Position numbers and translations under genes: made by a program | Part shown: in pieces, positions 44,948-54,182 of the stretch | Numbering within the stretch: the stretch's first letter is position 1 | Layout of the letters: the number at the start of each line of letters is the position of its first letter | Notes under the pieces: generated by a model | What the model was told of the DNA's origin: nothing | The model's database searches: none | Seen by the model: only the letters and a program-made list of their open reading frames with translations | Source of the DNA: RFPI01 sp964398195 | GTDB taxonomy: Bacteria; Pseudomonadota; Gammaproteobacteria; Burkholderiales; Methylophilaceae | Direction: 5' to 3' | DNA length: 64,000 nucleotides | NCBI GenBank assembly: GCA_964398195.1 | Contig: CAYNLW010000003.1 | Span: forward strand, 1 to 64,000

Positions 44948-46222
44948 TTAATCGAGCAGAATGCGCATAATCGCTGCGACTGTAAAGAATGATCCAAACA
45001 CGATTATTCTATCATTTTCAGCCGCCTGCTTGTAAGCCTGTTGGAAGGCAATTGCAATATTTTGATGAGGCTGTATGGCCTCAATCTGTGCCGCTTGCAG
45101 CGCTTGCAATAATTCCTGCTGAGTTGCGGCACGCGCGTGCTGTAGTGCGGCAATATGCCAACTATCCATGTACGGGCGCAGAATTGCCACCACTTGCGCG
45201 ATATCTTTATCCGCCAACATGGCCATCACCGCAATGGTCTTGCCTGTTACAGCGGTCTCCTGCAAATTGCTGGCAAGCGCTTTGGCTGCGTGAGGGTTGT
45301 GCGCCACATCGACAATCACTTGCGGCCGCTCGCGTAATACTTGAAAACGCCCTGCCAACACAATATTAGGCAAACTTTGTGCAATCACCTGCGGCTGTAT
45401 AGGCAAGCTTGTTTGCATCACTTGTAAGGCCATCAACACTGCGCTGGCATTATCCAATTGAAATTGGCCTTTTAGTGACGGCATAGGCAAATCATCAAAG
45501 CCCCCTAGCACACTGCTGAAATGCCAATGCTGACCTTGCGTTTGATAGCTAAACTGATGGTCGATCAGATATAACTGACTGGATAATTCGGCGGCATAAT
45601 TCAACAGCGATTGCGGTGGCTGGTGGTCGGCACAAATGGCTGGTTTGTGCGCACGAAAGATACCGGCTTTTTCGCGTCCTATGGCCTCACGGGTATCGCC
45701 CAAATATTCCATATGGTCCAAATCAATACTGGTGACAATACTGCAATCTGGCTCAAATATATTCACCGCATCTAAGCGCCCGCCCATACCGATTTCCAGC
45801 ACGGCCACATCGACTTGTTGTTGCTGAAAATGCCACATCGCCGCCAGCGTGCCAAATTCAAAATAAGTCAGTGGCGTATCAAGGCGCGCCTGCTCGACAG
45901 CAGTAAAAGCGGCACAGGCATCAGCTGCTGAAATCATTTGTTGATTAATGCGAATACGCTCTTGATAGCTGATTAAATGTGGCGAGCTATAACACCCCAC
46001 GCGATAACCAGCGGCTTGGTAGATTTGCGCCAGCATGGCACAAGTCGAGCCTTTGCCGTTGGTGCCGGCCACAGTAATGATGGGAAACTGACTAGATAAG
46101 GCCAAGCGTTGGGCCACTGCACTGACGCGTTGTAGTCCTAGCTCTATATCCTTGCTGTGTAATGCCTCGATATATTCAAGCCATGCATCGAGAGAGGTGG
46201 GAAGTGTCGTTGCAGGGTTCAA
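44948..46222 (-). CDS. folC: Bifunctional folylpolyglutamate/dihydrofolate synthase
   Basis: A 424-residue Mur-ligase-type enzyme. ITVAGTNGKGSTCAMLAQI is the ATP loop, YSSPHLISYQERIRIN the folate region, and ILEIGMGGRLDAVNIF-like (LEIGMGGRLDAVN) the metal-binding segment. The C-terminal domain has VDVAHNPHAAKAL. The start is TTG 46222, since no ATG or GTG fits before the conserved SLDAWLEYIEALH; there is no strong Shine-Dalgarno. It is 19 bases from accD. Confidence 0.94.
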   Translation of the reverse strand: MNPATTLPTSLDAWLEYIEALHSKDIELGLQRVSAVAQRLALSSQFPIITVAGTNGKGSTCAMLAQIYQAAGYRVGCYSSPHLISYQERIRINQQMISAADACAAFTAVEQARLDTPLTYFEFGTLAAMWHFQQQQVDVAVLEIGMGGRLDAVNIFEPDCSIVTSIDLDHMEYLGDTREAIGREKAGIFRAHKPAICADHQPPQSLLNYAAELSSQLYLIDHQFSYQTQGQHWHFSSVLGGFDDLPMPSLKGQFQLDNASAVLMALQVMQTSLPIQPQVIAQSLPNIVLAGRFQVLRERPQVIVDVAHNPHAAKALASNLQETAVTGKTIAVMAMLADKDIAQVVAILRPYMDSWHIAALQHARAATQQELLQALQAAQIEAIQPHQNIAIAFQQAYKQAAENDRIIVFGSFFTVAAIMRILLD

Positions 46223-46241
46223 TTGTGAATTCTGTGATCAC

Positions 46242-47126
46242 TTAACTAGCTTGCGCTGGCTTGCTGGGTGCGGCTTGCTTCATCATGGCAGTGATTAAAC
46301 CGGATAAGCGATCACGCATCTCACGTCTATCGATAATCATATCCACTGCGCCATGCTCTAGCAGAAACTCTGCTCTTTGGAAGCCCTCGGGCAAGGTTTC
46401 ACGCACGGTTTGCTCTATCACACGCGGGCCAGCAAAACCAATCAAGGCTTGCGGTTCTGCCACAATCACATCGCCCAACATGGCAAAACTAGCGGAAACA
46501 CCGCCCATGGTCGGGTCGGTTAACACTGAAATAAAAGGCAATTTTGCTTCGCTTAATTTGGTTAAAGCGGCGCTGGTTTTGGCCATTTGCATTAATGAGA
46601 ACAAGCCCTCTTGCATACGCGCCCCACCACTGGCGGAAATACAGATAAAAGCAGATTTGCTTTTGATGGCGGTTTGCACACCGCGCACAAAGCGTTCGCC
46701 CACCACAGAGCCCATAGAGCCGCCCATAAACTTAAATTCAAATACCGCCACCACCACAGGCACGGCATGGATACAGCCTTGCATCACGATAAGCGCATCT
46801 TTTTCGCCGACTTCGGATTGCGCGGCTTTAACGCGATCAACGTATTGTTTGCTGTCTTTAAATTTTAATGGGTCAACCGGCTCAACATCAGCGCCAATTT
46901 CCTTGCGGCCTTTTTCGTCCAGCAAAAGATTTAAGCGGTCGCGCGCGGCAATGCGGCTGTGATAGGCACATTTAGGACAGACTTCAGCATTCGCTTCTAA
47001 GTCGGTGCGATACAGCACTGCCTCACATTTGGGGCATTTGCTCCATAAGCCTTCCGGCACGTTTTTCTTGCTAGGTCCTGCTGAGCGTTTAATTTTGGGG
47101 GGAAGAATTTTTTCTAACCAACTCAT
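46242..47126 (-). CDS. accD: Acetyl-CoA carboxylase carboxyltransferase beta subunit
   Basis: A 294-residue subunit transferring carboxyl groups to acetyl-CoA. An N-terminal zinc ribbon has CPKC near 34 and CPKC near 53 (Cys4). The crotonase-like core shows GGSMGSVVGE, SASGGARMQEG, LTDPTMGGVSASFA and GFAGPRVIEQT. AAGGAG six bases before ATG 47126 supports the start. The trpA-accD-folC linkage is common in proteobacteria. Confidence 0.97.
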   Translation of the reverse strand: MSWLEKILPPKIKRSAGPSKKNVPEGLWSKCPKCEAVLYRTDLEANAEVCPKCAYHSRIAARDRLNLLLDEKGRKEIGADVEPVDPLKFKDSKQYVDRVKAAQSEVGEKDALIVMQGCIHAVPVVVAVFEFKFMGGSMGSVVGERFVRGVQTAIKSKSAFICISASGGARMQEGLFSLMQMAKTSAALTKLSEAKLPFISVLTDPTMGGVSASFAMLGDVIVAEPQALIGFAGPRVIEQTVRETLPEGFQRAEFLLEHGAVDMIIDRREMRDRLSGLITAMMKQAAPSKPAQAS

Positions 47127-47145
47127 GCCGTTCTCCTTTGCCTGC

Positions 47146-47943
47146 TTAGGCGTCGATTGCCTGACGCAGCGAACGTGTCAGTTGTGTGGTATTCGCTACT
47201 ACATTATCCACTGTGGATTGTTCTATCTCTTGCACCATACGGCTGCCCACCACGACTGCATCGGCAAACCCCGCGACTGCACTGGCGGTAGCTGCATCGC
47301 GCACACCGAAGCCCACTCCTATCGGCAAGCCTGTCATGGCACGAATTTCTGCCACGCGGTGTTGTACTTCAGAAACGTCCATATTCTTGGCGCCAGTCAC
47401 GCCTTTTAGCGAGACATAATAAACAAAGCCGCTGGCTTGCTGCACGATTAATTTGACGCGATTAGCGTCTGTGGTAGGTGACAGCAAAAATACTGGATCG
47501 ATATCATGCGCCTTCAGCTGGGCAGTAAATTGCTCGCATTCTTCCGGTGGATAATCCACTGTTAACACGCCATCGACATCGGCTTGTTTGGCTAAATCAG
47601 CAAATTTCTGCGTGCCCATGGCTTCGATAGGATTGGCATAGCCCATCAGCACTATCGGGGTCTTGCTGTCTTGTTGACGGAATTGTTGCACCATGGCTAA
47701 CACATCACGCAAACCCACTTTATGCGCCAAGGCGCGTTCGCTAGCGCGCTGTATCACCGGACCATCGGCCATCGGGTCAGAAAATGGCACGCCTAGTTCA
47801 ATAATATCCGCACCCGCTTGCACCAAGCCATGCATGATGGCGACGGTTTTGTCGGGATGCGGATCACCTGCGGTAATGTAAGGAATCAAGGCTTTTTTGT
47901 GTTGCTGCGCCAATTGCGCAAAGGTTGTGCTCAGTCTAGACAT
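47146..47943 (-). CDS. trpA: Tryptophan synthase alpha chain
   Basis: A 265-residue TIM barrel releasing indole from indole-3-glycerol phosphate. IPYITAGDP, the catalytic glutamate in IIELGVPFSDPMADGP, the aspartate in GVLTVDYPPEE and FVYYVSLKGVTGA loop 6 region, and IGVGFGVRD are all present. ATG 47943, eight bases after the trpB stop, gives the normal length. Confidence 0.97.
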   Translation of the reverse strand: MSRLSTTFAQLAQQHKKALIPYITAGDPHPDKTVAIMHGLVQAGADIIELGVPFSDPMADGPVIQRASERALAHKVGLRDVLAMVQQFRQQDSKTPIVLMGYANPIEAMGTQKFADLAKQADVDGVLTVDYPPEECEQFTAQLKAHDIDPVFLLSPTTDANRVKLIVQQASGFVYYVSLKGVTGAKNMDVSEVQHRVAEIRAMTGLPIGVGFGVRDAATASAVAGFADAVVVGSRMVQEIEQSTVDNVVANTTQLTRSLRQAIDA

Positions 47944-47950
47944 AGATAAT

Positions 47951-49153
47951 TTAAAGTTTAATTCCAGATAAATTGGCCACGGTATTGATATCTTTATCAC
48001 CGCGACCAGACAGATTGACTAACAGAATTTCAGAAGGCTTCATGGTTTTTGCCAGCTTCTCGGCATATGCCAAGGCGTGGCTGGATTCTAGCGCAGGAAT
48101 AATACCTTCGGTCACGCATAATTGATGGAAAGCTTGCATCGCTTCGTCATCGGTCACCGCCACATATTCAGCGAGTTGGCTATCCTTCAACCAAGCATGT
48201 TCTGGGCCTACACCGGGATAATCTAAGCCAGCAGAAATAGAGTGGGTTTCGATAATTTGCCCATCAGCGTCTTGCATCAAATAAGTACGATTGCCGTGCA
48301 ATACGCCTATCGCGCTATTGCTGGTCAGTGGCGCTGCGTGCATACCTGATTCTATGCCGTGACCGGCCGCTTCCACGCCTATCAATCTGACATTAGGCAC
48401 ATCGATATAAGGATAGAAAATGCCCATGGCATTAGAACCGCCGCCTACACAAGCGATTACGGCATCTGGCTGGCGACCAACGATTTCTTGCATTTGAATT
48501 TTCGCTTCCACGCCTATCACCGCTTGGAAATCACGCACCATCATAGGATAGGGATGCGGGCCTGCCACTGTGCCGATAATATAAAAAGTGTTTTCGATAT
48601 TGGTCACCCAATCGCGCATGGCTTCATTAAGCGCGTCTTTCAGGGTTTTAGAGCCGCTTTCCACAGGCACCACAGTGGCGCCCAATAGCTTCATACGATA
48701 GACATTAGGCGCTTGCCGTTTAACGTCTTCCGAGCCCATATACACCACGCACTCTAAGCCCATACGCGCCGCGATGGTGGCGGTAGCTACGCCATGCTGG
48801 CCAGCGCCGGTTTCTGCGATGACTCTAGGTTTGCCCATGCGTTTGGCTAATAGCGCTTGACCCACAGTGTTATTCACTTTGTGCGCGCCGGTATGGTTTA
48901 AGTCTTCGCGTTTCAGATAGATTTGTGCCCCGCCCACGCGGTCTGACCAACGCTTAGCGTGATAAATCGGGCTTGGTCTGCCGACAAAATGTTTTAAGTC
49001 ATGGGCAAATTCCGCTAAAAACTCAGCGTCAAAGCGATATTTTTCATACATCACGCGCAGTTCTTCTAGCGCTTCGACCAAAGTCTCTGCGACGAAAATA
49101 CCGCCAAAAGGCCCGAAATGACCACGATCATCCGGCATATCATAGGGTTGCAT
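47951..49153 (-). CDS. trpB: Tryptophan synthase beta chain
   Basis: A 400-residue PLP enzyme joining indole and serine. GPFGGIFVAETL starts the fold; the PLP lysine is in LNHTGAHKVNN; ETGAGQHGVATA, VACVGGGSNAMG-like (IACVGGGSNAMG) phosphate loop, and LSGRGDKD at the C terminus are diagnostic. Start ATG 49153 has AAGGAG six bases upstream and overlaps the trpF end by 14 bases. Confidence 0.98.
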   Translation of the reverse strand: MQPYDMPDDRGHFGPFGGIFVAETLVEALEELRVMYEKYRFDAEFLAEFAHDLKHFVGRPSPIYHAKRWSDRVGGAQIYLKREDLNHTGAHKVNNTVGQALLAKRMGKPRVIAETGAGQHGVATATIAARMGLECVVYMGSEDVKRQAPNVYRMKLLGATVVPVESGSKTLKDALNEAMRDWVTNIENTFYIIGTVAGPHPYPMMVRDFQAVIGVEAKIQMQEIVGRQPDAVIACVGGGSNAMGIFYPYIDVPNVRLIGVEAAGHGIESGMHAAPLTSNSAIGVLHGNRTYLMQDADGQIIETHSISAGLDYPGVGPEHAWLKDSQLAEYVAVTDDEAMQAFHQLCVTEGIIPALESSHALAYAEKLAKTMKPSEILLVNLSGRGDKDINTVANLSGIKL

Positions 49154-49763
49154 TGCTAACTCCTTGCATAAAAGCAGCCATTTTGTGTTTGCATTTGATT
49201 CCTTTGCTCTGCTCAACCCCGCCACTGACGTCCACCGCATAAGGTTTAACGCTATGGATAGCTAGGCGGATATTATCGGCATCTAGCCCGCCAGCCAAAA
49301 TAATCGGCTTGGCTAAATCGCTAGGAATCAAATCCCAATCGAATTTCTGTCCAGTTCCACCCGGCACACCCTCAACATAAGCATCTAGCAATAGCGCGCG
49401 GGCAGATTGAAACTGATTTACATATTGTAACAAATTTGCCCCGTCATGAACGCGAATTGCCTTGATATAGGGCAAATTAAACTGTTGGCAAAATTCAGCC
49501 GTTTCATTGCCATGAAACTGCAATAGTTGTAACGGCACTTGTGTAATCACTTCACGCACTTGCTCAGCAGTGGCATCGACAAATAAACCCACGCAAGTGA
49601 CAAAAGCCGGCACCGCTTGGGCGATTTGGCTGGCTTGGGCGATGCTGACATGGCGCGGGCTGGCGGCATAAAACACCAAACCCAAAGCGTCTGCACCAGC
49701 GGCGACCGCGTTAAGTGCATCGTTGACATTGGTGATACCACAGATTTTGACTCGAGTTCGCAA
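49140..49763 (-). CDS. trpF: Phosphoribosylanthranilate isomerase
   Basis: A 207-residue TIM barrel isomerase of tryptophan synthesis. The catalytic cysteine is in RVKICGITN near residue 8 and the aspartate in LLLDAYVEGVPGGTG; ILAGGLDADNI and VDVSGGVEQSKGIK bind phosphate. The start appears to be TTG 49763, as no ATG/GTG fits before the conserved KICGI. It overlaps trpB, indicating coupling. Confidence 0.95.
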   Translation of the reverse strand: MRTRVKICGITNVNDALNAVAAGADALGLVFYAASPRHVSIAQASQIAQAVPAFVTCVGLFVDATAEQVREVITQVPLQLLQFHGNETAEFCQQFNLPYIKAIRVHDGANLLQYVNQFQSARALLLDAYVEGVPGGTGQKFDWDLIPSDLAKPIILAGGLDADNIRLAIHSVKPYAVDVSGGVEQSKGIKCKHKMAAFMQGVSNATL

Positions 49764-49812
49764 GGCTGCTCGCAGGGCTAGGGCTGAAGAAAGACGCTTA
49801 TTTTAATGAATT

Positions 49813-50598
49813 TCAAGCGATTAGTAACGCGATATTCGTCAAACTAGCCGGCAACTGCCACTGCTCGGCATAGCTGACACCGGTCAGATATAAGCCATCT
49901 CCGCTAAAGGTGGGCGGCGCTAAACGGCGGTCTTTTTGCTGCAATAAATCGGCTATCGCGCTAGGCGCTAATCGTCCGTTACCGACATACACCAAAGCGC
50001 CCACCATATTGCGCACTTGGTGATGCAAAAATCCGCTGGCGCTAAAGCTAAATAAAAAATAATCGCCAAAGCGCTGCAAATCAGCTTTTAACATGGTCTT
50101 GACCGGGCTAGGCGCTTGGCATTCAGAAGCGCGAAACGCGCTAAAGTCATGCTGGCCGATGAAATACTGTATGCCTTGCTGCATGGCGGCAAAGTCTAAT
50201 GGCAAGTGATACCAACTGACTTTATGTGAGCGCACAGCGGAAGCGACGCGGCGATTGAATAATAAAAATTGATAATGTCTGGCCAGCGCACTATGTCGCG
50301 CATGGAATTGCTCTGCCACGGCACGCGCCCACACAATGCGTATGCTATCTGGCAAATGGCTATTGCAACCACGCACCCAAGCGTCTAAGGGGCGCTGGCT
50401 ATGGGTATCAAAATGCGCCACTTGCATCAGTGCGTGCACCCCGCTATCCGTGCGGCCAGTCGCCGTCACCTGCACAGGGTGTTGGGCGATATGCGATAAA
50501 GCCGCCTGCACGTGATCTTGCACGGTATTGCCATTGGGCTGTGATTGCCAGCCTAGATAAGGCGTGCCGTCGTATTCTATGCCTATGGCGATGCGCAT
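49813..50598 (-). CDS. truA: tRNA pseudouridine(38-40) synthase TruA
   Basis: A 261-residue enzyme modifying the tRNA anticodon stem. IGIEYDGTPYLGWQ begins the fold; the catalytic aspartate is in ATGRTDSGVHALMQ; FHARHSALARHYQFL and FLHHQVRNMVGALVYVG follow. ATG 50598 overlaps the previous stop as TAATG and has GGGTGA upstream. Confidence 0.96.
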   Translation of the reverse strand: MRIAIGIEYDGTPYLGWQSQPNGNTVQDHVQAALSHIAQHPVQVTATGRTDSGVHALMQVAHFDTHSQRPLDAWVRGCNSHLPDSIRIVWARAVAEQFHARHSALARHYQFLLFNRRVASAVRSHKVSWYHLPLDFAAMQQGIQYFIGQHDFSAFRASECQAPSPVKTMLKADLQRFGDYFLFSFSASGFLHHQVRNMVGALVYVGNGRLAPSAIADLLQQKDRRLAPPTFSGDGLYLTGVSYAEQWQLPASLTNIALLIA

Positions 50599-51248
50599 TA
50601 TTTCACCCACAGCAACAATAAGCTGCTTAACATCAAAGCAATAATCACATAATCCAAGCCTGTCAAACTGGGCAAGGCGATTTTGATCGCCGCCTGTGTT
50701 GTTGGCGCGCGTGGCGCTTGTTGGCTATGCAGAAACTGATCTAATAGATTGGCTTTTAGCTTGGCTTTGCCGGTCTTGCCAGCCCTAAGCCCTGCTGCTT
50801 GGTGCTGCTCAATATAGTCTATGGTCAGCCATAGTCGTGTCGCCAATCGCTCTGGCGATAAGCCGAATAAACGCAGTGGTTGGCTGATACAGTAAAATGC
50901 GCTTAGCAATTGCTTGCGACTAAGGGCGCTGGTCATCAGCGCGATAAGTAATAACATCAGGCTTAAGCGCGCTATCTGCAAGCCACCTTGATACAGTCCT
51001 TGATAGGTAATATGCAACTGCGCCGGCAAACTCAGCATAATTTCACCGGGGGTATTAAACGCCATAATCAACACGATACTGACCCACACCAGCAACATAC
51101 GCTTAAAAATGCGCCACCAAAATTGCCAGCCGCTGGCATTCAAACCAAAGGCAATCACGGCGGCATATGCAGCGATGGCGATAGGCGGCAATCTATGCAT
51201 CAGCACAGCCATCAAGATAATCAGCAGTAGGTAAATAATAGGATGCAT
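50598..51248 (-). CDS. CbiQ/EcfT-like membrane protein
   Basis: About 216 residues, with roughly five to six hydrophobic helices, and a cytoplasmic segment (SAFYCISQPLRLFGLSPERLATRLWLT) resembling the coupling helices of energy-coupling-factor T components. No ECF ATPase or S-component gene lies next to it, and I see only a partial match to the Ala-Arg-Gly coupling motifs. The position between fimV and truA suggests a conserved betaproteobacterial neighbour of unknown job. ATG 51248 is chosen over TTG 51272. Confidence 0.6.
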   Translation of the reverse strand: MHPIIYLLLIILMAVLMHRLPPIAIAAYAAVIAFGLNASGWQFWWRIFKRMLLVWVSIVLIMAFNTPGEIMLSLPAQLHITYQGLYQGGLQIARLSLMLLLIALMTSALSRKQLLSAFYCISQPLRLFGLSPERLATRLWLTIDYIEQHQAAGLRAGKTGKAKLKANLLDQFLHSQQAPRAPTTQAAIKIALPSLTGLDYVIIALMLSSLLLLWVK

Positions 51249-51272
51249 AGCGCGCTTCTGTTGGGGCGCCAA

Positions 51273-53009
51273 CTATTCACTAGAGATTTTTTTCAGCAAG
51301 CGTTTGGCACGTGCCTGTTGCTTGGCATCACCTTGCTGAATAATTTGTTGCAGCAGTTGCTCGGCCTTAGCCAACTCGCCCATATCCATATAACTCGCTA
51401 CCAAATCAAACTGCGTATCTATGGTCGTGCTGACTTTGGTCGTGCTGGCTTTGGCTGCGCCAACATTAGCTTGTGCTCGAACACTTTTTTGCTCTTGCGC
51501 TTGGTCGGATAAGCTCAGGTCTATGCCTTGTAAAATTTGCGCAGTTTTTTCTAATACCGCTTGTACATCTAGCGCGGTTTGTAGCGACGGCATATCGCCT
51601 TGGCTAACCCTGCTGGCGGGGCTGCTGGCAGGCAGCTCGGCATTGCTCGCGCTAGCCGTGCTGGCAGCTTGTTCAGACTGGCTAGTAGTCTGATGACTTT
51701 GCGCAGTAGCGGACACTTCTCGCATCTGTTGCGCCACGGCTTGCAAGCGTTTTTCTGCGCGGCGCTGGCTAAATGCTTGCCCGCCTAGCACCAAGCCCAG
51801 CAACAAGGCCAATATCAGCAACAATACCGCCCAAGCGTTTTGCCCTAGCCATGTATTCAGCTTGTCCCACCAAGGGCGCTGCAATTCTATTTGCGCTAGC
51901 GCTTTTTCGCGCATCAATAACAAATTCTGCATCTGTTGGATTTGCTTTTCTAACTCGGCAGTTTTCTGATTCGCCTCACGGATACTCACTTCGTGCGCTG
52001 CCAATTCATCGCGCAAGGCATTGATTTCTTCCTGCACAGTCAAGCCTTGCACGCGGCTATTGGCGCCAGCAGCATTGGAAAGTTTGACTATATCGCGGGC
52101 ATTAGCATCGCGGCTATCGGCGGGGGCTGTGTTGGCTGCATTAGGAGTATGGCCAGTTGAATCTTGCTTAGCCTCGCTAGCAAAGTCAGCTGCCACATCT
52201 TGCCCGCTCTTATCTTGCGCATTCTTTTCTTGCGCGCTGCTGAGTTGTCGATATTCTCTGGATAAGGCGGCTTGCGATTGCAATTGCTGGCGCGCTGTTT
52301 CTGCGTCTATCGCCTGCCACTCAGTAGGGCTGGGGATTTGCAGCACACTGCCTTGTTTAAGCAACTGCATATTGCCTTGGATAAACGCTTGCGGATTGCG
52401 TTGCAACACCGCCAGCATAAATTGATTCATATCCGCCTCGGCGATTCCTAATTGGCGCGCCACATTCATCAGCGTCTCATCGGCCGATACTTGATATTTC
52501 TGCGCTGTATCCGTCTGCTCGCCCACTGGCGCATCAGCCTGCGACTGCGGATCTGCTAAGGGCGCGGAGGCGACGCTAGGTAATTGTGTGGCTGCTGGCG
52601 CGTCTAAGATGATGGTAAAAGGCACTAATTGTGGCGCTTGTTCGGCTTGGCTAATGGCCAATACCAAAGGCAGCGTGGCTTGCGGCATCAGTTGGGGTGA
52701 TTGCAAGGTTAATAGCGCGTTTTGCGGTGTTTTGCCAGCTTGCAAGCTGCATTGAATCGCATCGGCAAAACTAGGCTTGCTTAAATTGAAACTAGAAAAT
52801 TGATCTGGGCTAGCTATCTGACAGCGTAATTGCGACAGCTGCTCATCAGCTGCCAAGCGCACTTGCATACTGATATGCAGCGCTTGTTGCGTATCGCTAC
52901 GCGATACGATGGCGCCCAACTGCAGCGCCTGCGCCGACTGCCCAGCCAAAAAACTGGCTAATCCTAAGATTAGCCAAAAGATTTTTTGAGGGTTGGGCAA
53001 AATTTGCAT
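51273..53009 (-). CDS. fimV: FimV-like pilus assembly/polar scaffold protein
   Basis: A 578-residue protein. Signal peptide (about 1-29, ending SAQA), FimV N-terminal domain (LQLGAIVSRSDTQQ onward), a LysM-like segment (KYQVSADETLMNVARQLG to GSVLQIPS), a coiled coil near 330-370, one transmembrane helix (AWAVLLLILALLLGLVLGG), and the FimV C-terminal motif (FDLVASYMDMGELAKAEQLLQQ). FimV binds peptidoglycan and organises type IV pili and polarity in Pseudomonas; it is shorter here. Two 15-bp repeats expand its linkers. Confidence 0.88.
   Translation of the reverse strand: MQILPNPQKIFWLILGLASFLAGQSAQALQLGAIVSRSDTQQALHISMQVRLAADEQLSQLRCQIASPDQFSSFNLSKPSFADAIQCSLQAGKTPQNALLTLQSPQLMPQATLPLVLAISQAEQAPQLVPFTIILDAPAATQLPSVASAPLADPQSQADAPVGEQTDTAQKYQVSADETLMNVARQLGIAEADMNQFMLAVLQRNPQAFIQGNMQLLKQGSVLQIPSPTEWQAIDAETARQQLQSQAALSREYRQLSSAQEKNAQDKSGQDVAADFASEAKQDSTGHTPNAANTAPADSRDANARDIVKLSNAAGANSRVQGLTVQEEINALRDELAAHEVSIREANQKTAELEKQIQQMQNLLLMREKALAQIELQRPWWDKLNTWLGQNAWAVLLLILALLLGLVLGGQAFSQRRAEKRLQAVAQQMREVSATAQSHQTTSQSEQAASTASASNAELPASSPASRVSQGDMPSLQTALDVQAVLEKTAQILQGIDLSLSDQAQEQKSVRAQANVGAAKASTTKVSTTIDTQFDLVASYMDMGELAKAEQLLQQIIQQGDAKQQARAKRLLKKISSE
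51423..51452 (-). repeat. 15-bp tandem duplication in fimV (C-terminal linker)
   Basis: Plus-strand GGTCGTGCTGACTTT (51423-51437) and GGTCGTGCTGGCTTT (51438-51452) encode a repeated KxSTT-type pentapeptide in FimV. A degenerate third unit may follow. Confidence 0.7.
52198..52242 (-). repeat. 15-bp tandem repeat in fimV (central linker), 3 copies
   Basis: Plus-strand units at 52198, 52213 and 52228: TCTTGCCCGCTCTTA, TCTTGCGCATTCTTT, TCTTGCGCGCTGCTG. They encode the QEKNAQDKSGQD-type repeat between the LysM-like segment and the coiled coil. Confidence 0.75.
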
Positions 53010-53021
53010 ATCTGCCGCGCT

Positions 53022-54140
53022 TTAACGATTAACCAAAATCATTAACATACGCCGTAATGGCTCTGCCGCGCCCCATAACAGCTGGTCGCCGACAGTAAAA
53101 GCGGATAGATATTCGCCACCCATGCCCATTTTGCGTAAGCGCCCGACTGGGGTATTCAGTGTGCCGGTCACCGCAGTGGGGGTTAATTGCTGCATGCTGG
53201 CCTCGCGGGTATTAGCAACCACCTGCGACCACGCATTGGCTTGTTGCAACATATCTTGGATTTCATCTAATGGCACATCGCGTTTTAGCTTGATCGTCAA
53301 CGCCTGTGAATGGCAACGCATGGCGCCTATGCGCACACACAAGCCGTCAATCACGATGGGGTTGGCTTGGCGACCAAGAATCTTGTTGGTTTCTACGCCA
53401 CCCTTCCATTCTTCTTTGCTTTGCCCATTGTCTAGATCTTTGTCTATCCAAGGGATTAAGCTGCCTGCCAATGGCACGCCGAAATGCGCTGTGGCTAAGC
53501 CATCGCTACGCAGGGTTTGCGCCACTTGGCGATCGATTTGCAAAATAGCCGAAGCAGGGTCAGCTAATAAATCGGCCACGCTATGGTGAATTTGCCCCAT
53601 TTGCTTCAATAGCTCGCGCATATTCTGCGCACCAGCGCCAGAAGCCGCTTGATACGTCATAGAGCTAGCCCATTGCACCAAATCGGCTTTAAACAAGCCA
53701 TGCAAAGCCATCAACATCAGCGATACCGTGCAGTTGCCGCCTATCCAATTATTGCCACCCTGCGCCAATGATTGCTCTATCACATGCAAATTCACTGGGT
53801 CTAGCACGATCACCGCATCATCATTCATACGCAAAGTAGAAGCCGCATCTATCCAATGGCCTTTCCAGCCTGCGTTGCGCAATTGCGGATAAATCTCGCT
53901 GGTATAGTCGCCACCCTGACAAGACAGCAACACATCCATCTTGGCTAAGGCGCTAATATCTTTGGCGTCTAATAAAGCCGGAGTCTCTTTGCCCACTTCG
54001 GGGCCTGCTGCGCCGATTTGTGAAGTGGTAAAGAATTGTGGATTGATATGGGCGAAATCATTTTCTTCGCGCATACGCTGCATCAACACCGAGCCCACCA
54101 TTCCACGCCAGCCGATAAACCCCACATTTAACATCGCCAT
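53022..54140 (-). CDS. asd: Aspartate-semialdehyde dehydrogenase
   Basis: A 372-residue enzyme at the branch to lysine, threonine and methionine. GWRGMVGSVLMQRM is the NADP loop, and the catalytic cysteine is in IGGNCTVSLML. The Gram-negative insert and MRCHSQALTIKLKRD (catalytic histidine) are present. ATG 54140 has AAGG eight bases upstream; a second ATG follows two codons later. The leuCDB-asd order is common in related bacteria. Confidence 0.96.
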   Translation of the reverse strand: MAMLNVGFIGWRGMVGSVLMQRMREENDFAHINPQFFTTSQIGAAGPEVGKETPALLDAKDISALAKMDVLLSCQGGDYTSEIYPQLRNAGWKGHWIDAASTLRMNDDAVIVLDPVNLHVIEQSLAQGGNNWIGGNCTVSLMLMALHGLFKADLVQWASSMTYQAASGAGAQNMRELLKQMGQIHHSVADLLADPASAILQIDRQVAQTLRSDGLATAHFGVPLAGSLIPWIDKDLDNGQSKEEWKGGVETNKILGRQANPIVIDGLCVRIGAMRCHSQALTIKLKRDVPLDEIQDMLQQANAWSQVVANTREASMQQLTPTAVTGTLNTPVGRLRKMGMGGEYLSAFTVGDQLLWGAAEPLRRMLMILVNR

Positions 54141-54182
54141 TTTGCTTACCTTAATCTCGTTCTGAAGTATTGTATTGAAAGC

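Noticed and set aside
46261..46962. A 233-codon plus-strand frame opposite accD
   Set aside because: accD is certain here, and the antisense translation has no recognisable domain.
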